Positions 9,155 through 19,109 of a stretch of DNA of 24,136 bases are shown one piece after another. The position numbers were made by a program, and so were the translations under genes. The notes under the pieces were generated by a model, which made no database searches, was not told the origin of the DNA, and worked only from the letters and a program-made list of their open reading frames with translations. The DNA is from Priapulus caudatus. Lineage: Eukaryota; Priapulida; Priapulimorpha; Priapulimorphida; Priapulidae. The stretch covers positions 114,079 through 138,214 of the forward strand of contig NW_014577566.1 in the NCBI RefSeq assembly GCF_000485595.1, written 5' to 3'. Position 1 is the stretch's first letter; each line of letters begins with the position of its first letter.

Positions 9155-12100
9155 AGAGACAGAGAGACAGAGAGACAGAGAGAGGAGCAATAGAGAGAGG
9201 AGGAAAGAGAGAGAGAGCAAGAGAGCGAGACAGAGACAGAGATGAGAAAGAGCAGAGAGAGAGAGGAGAGGGAGAGAGGAAGCAAGAGAGAGAGGAGAAA
9301 GAGAAGAAAGAGAGAGCGTATGTGTAAGTAACGACGACATCTCGTCACTACTGCACTGCTGTAGTTATAACACAACACCCCCCGTGTGCCTGCGCTGCCC
9401 GGGCTGCTCTGAGCAGCTAGCTATATGGTGGCTTAGTGGACTGATTGCTTATGGTGGTTGCTGGCTAGGATACACGAGAGAAAAGGGTCGAGAAGGAGAA
9501 GGAGCGAGACGAGCGCAGAGAGCAGAAAGAAGAAAAAAGAAGAAATTGCGAGAGAGCCGAGAACGAGAGGGAGACGGGAGCGCAAAGAAAGATAGAAACG
9601 AGCGAGCGAGAGCGAGGGGAAGCAGTGAAAGAAATAAAAAAGAAAAGCAAGGCAAGCGCAAGAAAAACGCGGACCGATGGAATGAGTGGAAGTGGAAAGA
9701 AAGACCATATCGGAGAGAGCGAGAGCGAAGGGAAGAAAGAGAAGGCGAAGAAAGAACAAAGAAAGACAAAAAGCGAGAAGGAATGCCGAGGCAGTATCAG
9801 TTACTGGGCACAGCTATAGCTTTAGCATTCATCAGTCTACTGATTGTCCGTTTTCCGAATCTACTATATAATTGGGCAATGCAAATCAGTTTCCGCTAGA
9901 AGCGGAGCGCGAATCACAAACACGCAGACACGGCGTCCGCGGTAGCGGCGCAGTCGGTCGTGCGCGCGGTGGCCACAAGAGGCGCATGAAAAGAGGCTAA
10001 GACCGACACACCATCGTTCCGACGTAAAAGAATCATGACCGCCCTTTGTATGCGCACGCACGCGACAGTAAAAGCTGGCGCTCAGCGCGCATATTGTTAT
10101 TAGTTTTATTAATAACAGAGCGGGTGGTCGGGAGGGTGACCGATAAGGACTTGATGAAGAGGAGAACTGGAGAAAGCTGGGGTATGGAGAGTCCGCGATG
10201 GGACGGATGCGAAGACTGGAAGAAGATGTGGGGAGGGCTGCCGGTGAGAGGCTGTGGGCTTGTGGGAGGTGTGGAGGTGTGGCGAGGTTAGCGTGCGGAG
10301 GTTGTGGGAGGCTAGGGGAGGTTGGGAGGCTGGGCAGGGTGTGGATGTGGGGGGATGGTGTGTGAGCTGGCGGGCACAGGTGTGGGCCGGCTAGGGAGGT
10401 GTTGAGGCGGCTGGGCAGGTGTGGGAAGCGTGTGCGAGGTGGGCAGGCTGGGTAAAGCTGGCTAATAGTTCGAATCCGATCTCAATCCATTGTTGCCCGC
10501 TGTGATTCCCAGCATTATGAAGCGCCATTGTTCACCGAAGCCCCACGTCTCCCCATGGTCCCAAGGGTTGATTAATTAATCTACTCTAAAAGTTTAATGT
10601 CACATTAAATTAATGTCGTCGCTAGACGAGGGCGGAGCCAGGTCTTTTCTGGCTCGACAATCGGCACAAATTGAGTGCATCGGCTCTGCTTCAAATTCAT
10701 TCAAACCGCCCATCACCCCTGGCCTTAGTCTGTACTCCTACCCGGTAAGTAGCCATGGCAGTACTTCTTTCGCCATTATATATGCTTTAATGATAACAAA
10801 GCTGTAGCTATTATAACAGTTATACACTACATTAATGAAGCAGCTATATATTGCTAATACTTAAACATGATTCTAACAGCGTCTGGCTAACTGACATGCT
10901 TCACGTATACATTTTATAGTTTTCATAGCCACTTGATAAGATTGTAAGCGTCATGTAATACTGGCGTGATGGCGGCGGTTTTTTCTGTTGTTGTGGTGTG
11001 CTATATTTAAGCGCAGTGGGCTTTAATCGCTCAAAATATATTCGCGCGAAGTTTTAATGAGTCCTTTTATTTGCCAAGAAGCTTATAAACGTTTTTAGTT
11101 GGGGCAGCCGACTAAATCTAAAAAGCACTAAATCTGAGCATTCGTAACGATAGAATATAATGGTTAATGTCCGCGTCACTATCTTCAGAAATAATCTTCG
11201 TTATTTTCTTTCCGACCCTCCTCTTTCTGTTTCTCTATTTCCCTTCTCTCGGTTCGGGTAGTGCTTAAGAGGTATAGTCTGGCGTTTCTACTAACTCGTT
11301 GCGTTGTAACATAATGCAGGAACGAGCTAGCATGCACGAGCAGGATATATGGTACCAAAGGAACATCCCCACAAACAGATCGGGAATTGCAAATAATTGC
11401 AGAATTAAACGATACGACGAGTAAATCTCCTTTGAGCGATGCTATTGCTTTCACACCGGAACTCTTTCACACCAGTAAAATTATTGCGCGCGTTTACTTA
11501 ACTCAGGTTGTTTGTCTCCATCTATACCGCTAATGCGCACCGCGCTAGTACAATACCAGGCATCCTCTTTTCTCCCAGTGCACCGAGTTTTAAATTCTCT
11601 CACATGCTCGCAGGCTGTTCTGTTAGGTCCTACATAGCTGTGTCCTGCCACATAATCACGTGTAGGGGAGAGCAGGATAGGTCGAATGCATCTCTGGCGC
11701 TTCTGGGGCAGAACACATAGATCAACAAGTAAAAATTGATTGAATTGAAAGCGTTAAATAGTAAAAATTCACGCTCTCCTGCGCCACACACGCCCTCTCC
11801 CTCCATCTCTAATCTCTCTCTCTCCTCTTTTGTTCTCATCTCTCTCTCTCTCTCTTTCCTCTCGCTCCGTCGTCTCTCACGCTCTCTCCTCTCTCTCTCC
11901 TCTCGTCTCTCTCTTCTCTCTTTAGCGCTCTTTCTCTCCGTGCGCATCTTTCTCTACCTCTTTCGTAAGTCACGCGCTTTCTCCTCCCCTCTCTTCTCAA
12001 TCTCGCCGTTCGTAGTCTTCCTCTCTCTCAGTCTCGCTCTCTCTCTCCTCTCCCTTCTCGTCTTTTAGCGCTCTCGCTCGCTCCCTTCTCTCTTTCTGTT

Positions 12101-12369
12101 TCTATTTAGCTCCTCGTGCGCTCTCGTCTCTCTCTACCCAGCCCTGCCTCTCGATCGCGCGCGCTTTTCTCCATATTTCAGAACCAACTCAACAAAATTT
12201 TAAGTAAAACGGCGTATACTGATTGCTTTGAATTGCTTGGCTCGGGCCTCCTCGCCGCCTCAGTGTTCGACAGGTGAAATCCGTGCATGCGCATGGGCAG
12301 TAATACACTGTACTTCACGCGAAGTGCTGCACGAGTAATGAGCCAGCACCCCTCCGCTCGTCGTATCAT
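8219..12369. repeat. Duplicated block P, copy 2 (P2), noisy
   Basis: Colinear with P1 from its 16-bp minisatellite to its last unique bases before the CT tract. It is about 375 bases longer, with inserted or missing single bases every few tens of bases. Corresponding parts: 16-bp minisatellite about 8230-8470, 32-bp repeat about 8870-9035, GA tract 9076-9320, purine tract 9475-9785, G-rich minisatellite about 10228-10455, CT tract 11775-12140. The error style looks like uncorrected long-read sequence. No gene is visible. Confidence 0.92.
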
Positions 12370-12394
12370 NNNNNNNNNNNNNNNNNNNNNNNNN
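12370..12394. other. 25-N assembly gap
   Basis: Exactly 25 N separate the end of P2 from R1. By comparison with P1-Q1 and Q2-R2, about 3.4 kb of block Q would be expected here, so the gap size is a placeholder and not a measured distance. Both flanks are at the edges of (CT)n tracts. Confidence 0.97.
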
Positions 12395-12478
12395 CTCTCT
12401 TCTCTCTCTCTCCCTCTCTTCTCTCTGTCGCTCTTTCTCTCTCTCTATCTCTCTCTGTCATCTATCATCTAGTATAGA

Positions 12479-12520
<42 letters not shown>
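12395..12520. repeat. (CT)n followed by (AT)n microsatellite
   Basis: A CT tract to about 12470, then ATATAT to 12520. The R2 counterpart (21236-21360) has the same order, with clean CTAT and AT units, so the small breaks here are probably sequence noise. Confidence 0.92.
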
Positions 12521-12521
<1 letters not shown>

Positions 12522-12705
12522 CCGCTCACTCGCCTCTTTCTCTCCCTTCTCTGCCTCGCTCTTCCTTCTTACCCTCTGGCTCTTCCGATCTTTTTGGTTC
12601 TGCCATCCTGTCTTTGTTTCTTCGTCCACTTTTAGCGCTCAGCTCGTCCTCTCCCTCCCTGACTATTTTCCCCTCCTCTTCCTTTCCTCTCCCCTCTCGC
12701 CGCAG

Positions 12706-12813
12706 AGCGCAACGTCGGCATCCGACGAAATTCCTGAAAGCGATAATCTTCTGTCGACGTCGCTAAAAAAGGAACGCGTCAGCTTTGATGTTGCCGCGTC
12801 CGACTACCGCTAA
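12706..12813 (+). other. Candidate terminal coding exon (R1 copy)
   Basis: A branch-point-like CTGAC near 12660 and a polypyrimidine stretch lead to CCGCAG, with the exon starting at 12706. Reading from the first base, 35 codons are open to TAA (12811-12813), with residues DEIP, KKERVS and DVAASD in the same frame as in R2. The start differs by one base: R1 has an extra C near 12722, so in the R2 frame R1 stops early. Either this copy is broken or it has an error. I recognise no protein family. Confidence 0.25.
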
Positions 12814-13037
12814 CGTCTATCTAATGGCTACGAACTTGAGGCGCGAGAGCAATTTGCATTTCAAACGAATGCTAAAGATCGCTAGTTGTCTCCGTTCCAA
12901 TGTACAACGGCGGCGGTAACACTGGTGGCGGCGGCCGTGAAGGCGACATTGGTGGCTATAGCGGAGGCACCGCATGCGCAGAAATATATATAGCACCGCG
13001 GAAGTTGGTTCGGGTATTTTCTGCCATCTAGTATAAG

Positions 13038-13533
13038 CAGGCCCGTAGCCAGCTTTTATTGGGGGGTGGGTGTTCGTTTTTCAATGTTGGGCAAATTTGC
13101 TCGCAGGCAGCGTGTACAGGATTTATACCAGGGGGGGCGTCTAACGCGTAAGCCAAAATTGCGAAGCACCGCGAAACGGGGGGGGTCATGGGGCGGCCTC
13201 CGCCCAGAAATTTTTAAAATTAGACCCCCTCAGGTCGTTTTCTGCGCGAGCAAGGGGTGGTCCGGACTCCCTGGCCCCCCCGCCCGGCCTCCCTGTACAC
13301 GCCCTCTGCTCGGGCGCGAGCGACCAGGGAGGGAGCCAAGCGACCGAGTCCGGCGGGAGGTGTGGGAGGGGGTGTTCCACTGTTCACCCTCCCGCACGAT
13401 GGAGATTTTGCAATTATTACGCTAAAATGGAGCGACCTGAGGTGAAATTCTTTTTTTTGGGCTTGGCGGTGGGGCCGGCTCGGGGGGGGGGGGGTCGTTC
13501 GAACCCCCGAACCCCTTTGGCTACGCGGGCCTG
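13038..13533. mobile_element. MITE-like DNA transposon, copy in R1
   Basis: A 496-base element begins CAGGCCCGTAGCCA and ends in its inverted copy TGGCTACGCGGGCCTG (one extra C here; the R2 copy is perfect). It is flanked by TATAAG on both sides (13032-13037 and 13534-13539), a 6-bp target-site duplication. Internally it has G runs, an AAATTTTTAAAATT-like motif and C-rich GAACCCCCGAACCCC near the right end. No transposase is present; the 119-codon frame at 13066-13425 is a GC-rich chance ORF. The GGCCCGTAGCCA ends are, to my knowledge, widespread in marine invertebrate genomes. The superfamily is not assigned. Confidence 0.82.
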
Positions 13534-13544
13534 TATAAGTATAT

Positions 13545-13745
13545 AGTTCAAAGTACTGTCAAATTGTCTCTAATAATATATATAAGAGTACATTATAGAT
13601 ATTATTTATAGATATTATATATATGTCCTCTATACTGTTCGTTATTTGTCGATTTATTGTCGATATCACGTGATAGTGTCGATATATATATATGTCTCTA
13701 TATGTCTCTTATTGTTAGTCTTGATATTATATACATACCTTACAG
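13545..13745. repeat. AT-rich tract with TCGATATA and ATGTCTCT motifs
   Basis: AT-rich DNA with repeated TGTCGATATA and ATATGTCTCT words. R1 is irregular and contains the perfect 12-bp palindrome TATCACGTGATA at 13664-13675; R2 (22420-22600) lacks it and has cleaner AT and TCGATATATG repeats. This is one of the most divergent parts between the copies. From 13745 to 14030 the sequence is unique with no preserved ORF. Confidence 0.8.
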
Positions 13746-14034
13746 TACAATTTCACATCAGGTTAACCGCATTTTCTCATAAGGATGCACCGAACGCATG
13801 TGCTTCAAACCCCACACCATAACAGCATAGAAAGCACGGAGACAGGGACAGGAGAATTAAAGAGGAGGGGACGAGAAGGGAAGCAGAGGAGGCGGAAGAA
13901 TTCTCCTATACCACTCAACATTCGACCTACAAGTGCGCACCGAATTACGCCTCCAAGCCTAATTCCGGTGGCTTCGCCGATCCACTTCGCCTATCGTCTC
14001 ATCGAATCCTGACTCTCCGGCTATCTCTCTGTTG

Positions 14035-14270
14035 ATCTCTAGCTCGCCTCCCTTCACGCCCATCCGTTCTGTCTCTCCTCCCATCTACTCCATCCATCTG
14101 CCTGCGTCTCCCATGACTCAAAGCCGCTCTGTTTTCCTCTCCCATCGCCTCCATCCTCTCCTCTCTCTCTCTCTTCTCTCTGCTCTCTCTCTCATCACTT
14201 CGTCAGTTCTGTCTCTTCTCCGCTCTCTCCGTCCATCCCTCATCTGTTCTGGCTCTCCGCATATCTTTCC
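14035..14270. repeat. CT-rich tract with TCTCTCC/CCATCC motifs
   Basis: A pyrimidine-rich region with recurring CTGTCTCTCC, CCATCC and CTCT words. The words TCTGTCTCT-CC-CATC recur at about 14070 and 14210, suggesting an old tandem duplication. R2 counterpart: 22860-23110. The next 570 bases (14280-14848) are unique sequence in both copies and hold no convincing exon. Confidence 0.75.
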
Positions 14271-14848
14271 GCTGATCTAACCGAAATGTAATAATTTGAA
14301 ATTTTAATCTTCGAAACAAGTTATTCGATCTCTCGCGGAATATATATACTGGTTAATAAACTCGACAGCTGGTCGCCTACGTCGTAGATGTAATTTAATG
14401 ATTCACTCAGCGCGCGATGGAGAGAGAGTAAGTAACCGCAAAACAGTAATAGACTTATGCGCTCTCAGGGTTTATACGTGTTTCGCTGCGCGGTGGGATT
14501 GGTGGCGCGCGAAGCATAGACGGGTAATCGCTTATAACAACCAAGCAGAACGCCCGTCACTGCTTCTCCCACGAACTTTACCGCCACCGCCTCGCCGCGC
14601 GGCTCGATCGTCCGGTTATGAGATCGGCCTGGCGCGCGCGCGTTTGCTGAGGCAGCTGATGTCCGCCTTCCACTGTACGTGCCATCCGCTCGTGTCTTAG
14701 TAACAAAAACCGCTCACAAACATCGTCGTTCTCGGATGATTGCCAGAGAGATGGATGAGATGGAATGCGACTAGGCAGAGGGGAGTGATTGAGCCGAGGC
14801 CAAGCGTCGTGAGCAAGGGAGGAGCGGCGGGATGGCAGCGAGCGACTA

Positions 14849-14990
14849 ATTGAGTGAGTGAGTGAGTAGTGAGTGCAGTGAGTGAGACGTCGTGATGGTG
14901 AGTGAGTGAGTGAGTGAGTGATGAGTGAGTGAGTGAGGTGAGTGGATAGTGATGAGTGAGTGAGTGAGTGAGTGAGTGTGGCGTGAGCTG
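14849..14990. repeat. (GAGT)n tetranucleotide repeat, interrupted
   Basis: GAGT units broken by single-base losses. In R2 the tract is about 205 bases and nearly perfect. The minus-strand Thr-His-Ser-Leu frames across it are artefacts. Block R homology ends in this tract. Confidence 0.9.
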
Positions 14991-15153
14991 AGCGAGCGAT
15001 CGCGAAGCAACGAAAATAGAGCGAGAAAGACATACAGACGTGACCAGTCTAACTGTGTGACACAAAGCTCCCAGCTTTAATGCGACACGACTGAATTATC
15101 GCCTCTTATATTATTTAACGTTAATTGACACAGCACTGCCGCGCGCACTACGC

Positions 15154-15157
15154 CACA

Positions 15158-15201
<44 letters not shown>
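15154..15201. repeat. (CA)n microsatellite
   Basis: About 20 uninterrupted CA units followed by CGGGCACACAACACAC. It belongs to segment S, which occurs once in the window. Sequence on either side (14991-15153 and 15202-15545) shows no gene. Confidence 0.95.
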
Positions 15202-15203
<2 letters not shown>

Positions 15204-15663
15204 GCACACAACACACGACTGGCAGGCATTTCCATCAAAGCTACCCATGCAGCAGCGCCTGTCTGTATTGTAGATGTCACGCAAGCCCCACTCGCCGCAG
15301 AATGCGGCGCGCCAGCGTTGTGCCATTATGATGGCCAGCATTTAATATGCAGGCTCCACGCGCCCGCGTTTACCAAAGCAACGCATGTGCATTACTCCAT
15401 TATGCTGGACATGCACTCTTTGGCGCCGTAAAGGCGGATATACGACAATAGCAGGCAAGAAGAAAAGTCTATAACATAGATACGACGTGAATCTGGCGTG
15501 CAATGCGCCCTTAATTCTTTCGTACCCGTCTCTCGGCTCTACAATTGGCGCACCTCTTTTTTGCTCCACCTCTCTCTCTTTCTTCTCTCTCTCTTCGCTC
15601 CACCTCACACACTCACCTTTCTCTCGCACTGCTCTCTGTCGCTCGCTCAAGATTCTCAGTGTA

Positions 15664-15690
15664 AACACACACGTAAGCACGCACGCAGCA

Positions 15691-15721
<31 letters not shown>

Positions 15722-15908
15722 CCACACACACACACACACACACCACGCACACTCAACACACACACACACACACACACCACACACACCAACACACCACACA
15801 CACACACACACACACACAACACACACACACACACACACAACACACACACAAGCACCATGCACCACACACACACACAACACCACATGCAACACACACACAC
15901 ACAGCACA

Positions 15909-15946
<38 letters not shown>

Positions 15947-16022
15947 CACACCACACACAACACACCAACAACCCACACACACACACACACACACAACAAC
16001 ACAGCACACACACAGCCACACA
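15664..16022. repeat. Long interrupted (CA)n tract
   Basis: About 360 bases of CA repeats with frequent CC and AA interruptions (CACACCACAC, CACAACAC), preceded by a short CT tract at 15558-15600. Open frames of up to 205 codons (Thr/His on +, Cys/Val on -) run through it on both strands, which is a property of the dinucleotide. Bases 16023-16540 downstream are unique and I see nothing in them. Confidence 0.93.
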
Positions 16023-16539
16023 ACCGACAATGCAGGGCGGGGGCTGGTGTAAACACATAAAAGAGCGATGCAGATCAGACCAATTATTGACATCGCATTA
16101 TTGACAATCGCAATTTATCAATCAGCACGTAGTATACTCCCCACCGCCCGTAATAACGGCCTGAACAAAATACGAACGTGGCCTGGGGCAACGCCAGCCT
16201 AGGGATCGAAGTGGTGGCGAGAAAAGAAAGCTATAGGCAACGAAGAGAGATCTCAGAACGTTTTATATCTTAGGCTCCTCCTCTGTTAATCGCACTCCCC
16301 ATCCCTCTCACTCTTCAATCCCATCGTAAACTATTGTCCTCTGCTGCAACGTCTGTTTATTATGTCGGACACGTCCCTCATCCATAATCACACCTTCTCT
16401 GTTCCGCTCTCGCTTTATTCTATCACACGCGACACGCACGGACTGTCTTACTGGCTGTTATACAGGGGTAATGATATGTAGTGTATTTTGCGCGGTGCAT
16501 GCATACAGGGTTTCTACCGCTGCGGCAGCGTTTTTGCGT

Positions 16540-16660
16540 CAGGCTGTGACGTAGGCGCCGGCCCCACCGCCACTCAGTCCGCTCGCCCAATTTTTTAATT
16601 ACACCCCATCGTCTCTCGCGCGCGCTTGTGCGGTTGTCATGGCGACGGCCGCGCGAGCGA
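16540..16660. promoter_or_regulatory. CpG-rich patch with CRE-like and X-box-like sites
   Basis: TGACGTAG at 16547-16554 resembles a CRE. GTTGTCATGGCGAC at 16633-16646 fits the RFX X-box pattern RYYNYY-N(1-3)-RRNRAC. The surrounding 120 bases are CpG-rich compared with the flanks. The combination looks promoter-like, but no ORF follows: it runs directly into a GA tract. Low confidence. Confidence 0.2.
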
Positions 16661-16679
16661 TGAGGACGCAAACTGACGA

Positions 16680-16967
16680 GCGAAGAAAAACGCACGAGGG
16701 AGAGCGGAGAGAGAGAAAAGAGAAAGGAAAAAGCAGAGTAAAAAGAAGAGGAGAGTAAGAGAGAGAGAGACGAGGCGGCGAGAGGAGTAAGCGCGCTGCG
16801 CGCAAGAGAGGGGAGATGAGAGACAGAGGAGAGAGAGAAGAGAAGAAGAGAGTGAGTAAGAGAGAGAGAGAGAGAGAGAGAAGAGAGATAAGAGAAGAGC
16901 AGAGAGCATGGATGACAGAGAGAGGAGAGAGTGAGAGAGAGAGAGAGAGAGAGAAGAGAGAGAGGAG

Positions 16968-17004
<37 letters not shown>

Positions 17005-17112
17005 GAGAGGAGAGAAGAGAGACGAGAGAGAGAGAGAGGAGACGAGAGAGGAGGAGAGACAGAGAGGCATAGAGAGAGAGAGAGAGGAAGAGACCGAGAG
17101 AGAGAGACGAGA
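16680..17112. repeat. GA-rich purine tract
   Basis: About 430 bases of GA repeats with AAGAG and GGAG variants. Frames on both strands are Arg/Glu or Ser/Leu repeats of up to 215 codons and are not genes. It is unique to segment S. Confidence 0.93.
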
Positions 17113-17357
17113 GTCACGTGAACGAGCGGCGCGTGTGGAGAGCGAGGGACGCTGGCCAGGCAGTAACTGCCTAGTAGCTATACTAACATTCTCGAACTGT
17201 AGGACGCTCAGGTGTTCACGAGATGTTCGTTACGTATAATAACTACAAATCGATTGTCTGTTTTCGGTTCTGCGTTTTTTCCTGGCCGCTTAATCGTTAC
17301 ATCTTGTATCGCTCGGCGCGTCTTTTAAACGGCTGAAGCTGCTGTCGACGTACCGAA

Positions 17358-17410
17358 GGCGGGGCAGTCGGGTAACGTCTATAAAAAGCAAAGCAGATAT
17401 ATGCAAAAAA
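17358..17410 (+). promoter_or_regulatory. Candidate core promoter: GC box and TATA box
   Basis: GGCGGGGC (Sp1/KLF-type GC box) at 17358-17365 is followed 15 bases later by TATAAAAAG at 17380-17388. Transcription would start near 17410. No ORF of note follows. A 31-codon frame starts at 17401, upstream of or at the expected start, and the next is 24 codons. The motifs are good but could be chance in 24 kb. The rest of 17113-17816 is unique, purine-rich after 17500, with no gene seen. Confidence 0.22.
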
Positions 17411-17816
17411 TATCGCAGTTAGCATCGCCCCGCGCAGTATTGACATTCACTGCTCTCTTACACGATCATTTGCCGCTAAACGGCGCGCACATATAGTCCA
17501 CGACGCACAGTGAGGAGGAGGGGAGGTTATAGTGAGGAAGTGTTGGATGTAGAGTAGGGCAGAGGAGGGCGGGAGTGCCATGTTGAGCGGAGATCATCAT
17601 GAGAAAGAGATGAGAGGTGCAGATATTAGAAGACGGAAAGTGGAAGAAAATTGACGCGGTAGGGGTAGAACAAGAGATGAGAGAGAAAGAGGGCAGCGGT
17701 GATGTCATATAGAAACAGTCGAGGAGATATAAGAGGAGGAAGAGGAAGAAAATGATGGAGGAGAGAGAAATGACGTGTTACGTGAGTGGTAGAGATAAGA
17801 CGGTGGAGGCAAACTG

Positions 17817-17888
<72 letters not shown>
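17817..17888. repeat. (CT)n tract at the S/Q2 junction
   Basis: CT dinucleotide tract separating unique segment S from block Q2. The equivalent position before Q1 (4650-4752) is also a CT tract but joins P1, so the two sides of Q2 and Q1 differ upstream of this point. Confidence 0.93.
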
Positions 17889-17889
<1 letters not shown>

Positions 17890-18639
17890 AGCTTTTTAGC
17901 CTAACTCTGTCTCACCCGCCCCTTTCTCTCTCTCCCCCCATATATATTTTTGTTTAGCTCGTTTTTCGCTTTCTCCTTCTCTCTCTCTTTCTCTCTGTCT
18001 TTCTTTCTCGCTTTTAGCTCGACTCTGTCTCTCTATCTTCCTCCTCTCTCTCACTGCCGGCGCAATGCTTGTTCATGCGTGCGTACAAGTGCGCGCGCGG
18101 GTGTATGTGTGTGTGTTAGTTCTCATTATGTGCTTTCTATAGTTTCATTTCTAGCTATGTGCCCATTCAGGAGCCCCGTTTATTTGAATGGCTGAATATG
18201 TTTAACAGGCATATACAACACGGCAATCTGTAAACCGAACGTGTGTATATGTACACTGCCAGCCCACGCGTTAAATGTTACTGAGAAGGTCTCTATTTGC
18301 GACTGACGCAGCCTGAAAAAGCGGACAGAGACGGAGAGCGTCGAGAAGAAAGGCGATTTCCTTTTTAAACTGGCATTAAACCCGTCTCACGAGCAAACAG
18401 TGTTGTTAGCTGCGACTCTCGCGTTCTCGTGCAGGGACCTGACTGTACCCTCGCTCACGCCGCCCCCGCGTGGCTAGATCAGAGCAGACCTGCGGAGGAG
18501 GGGTGGCGCAGGGTGGCGCATTCCTAGCGGTAGCAGTGAACCTCAGAAAGTGGAATATGATTGAAGCGGTACATGCTGCATGCTGTCGGCACGGTGGTGG
18601 GAGCAGGGGGCATGGCGCATTACTGTGTGGGGTGGAGCA

Positions 18640-19074
18640 GCAATAGCAGCAACTGTAACAGCAGCAGTATAGCGGCAACCGAGGAATACCACCACTATAT
18701 CCCCACCAACAACAGTAACATATAAACCACACAGCCGCCGCCATTACCATCGCCACCACCAGCAGCAGCAGTACCACCACTGCCAACAACAACAACAACA
18801 ACATCAACATCACCACCACCATCAGCAACATCATCATCATCAACAACATCATCATCATCAGCAGCAGCAGCAGCAGCAGTACCACCGCCACTAGTAGCAC
18901 AGCAACAGCAGCAATACCACCATCATCATCACCACCAGCAGCAGCAGGAGGATCGAGGAGCAGCAGCAGCAACAACAGCGACACCAACACCACCAGCAGC
19001 AGCAGCATCACCAGCAGCAGCAGCAACAGCAGCAGCAGCACCACCACCACCAGCAGCAGCACCACCACCACCAC

Positions 19075-19108
<34 letters not shown>
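18640..19108. repeat. CAG/CAC/CAT trinucleotide-repeat region
   Basis: More regular than the Q1 copy, with CAG runs of up to about eight units, ending CAG then TAGTAGTAA. On + the last 46 codons before that stop would be nearly all Gln and His, but further upstream the frame changes character and there is no start. On minus, a 238-codon Leu/Val/Met-repeat frame (18406-19122) results. Repeat-length change between copies is as expected for triplet slippage or assembly error. Confidence 0.88.

Positions 19109-19109
<1 letters not shown>

Larger units (their letters stand above)
12395..14990. repeat. Duplicated block R, copy 1 (R1)
   Basis: About 2.6 kb that recurs at 21236-23875. Order inside: CT and AT microsatellites, candidate exon, about 220 bases of unique sequence, MITE, AT-rich DNA, CT-rich tract, unique sequence, GAGT repeat. 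R1 and R2 share the transposon at the same site. After the GAGT tract the two copies continue into unrelated sequence (S here, the 3' flank after R2). Confidence 0.92.

Noticed and set aside
13066-13425. 119-codon ORF inside the MITE as a transposase remnant
   Set aside because: No transposase motif is present. The residues follow G and C runs, and the R2 copy gives different frames.
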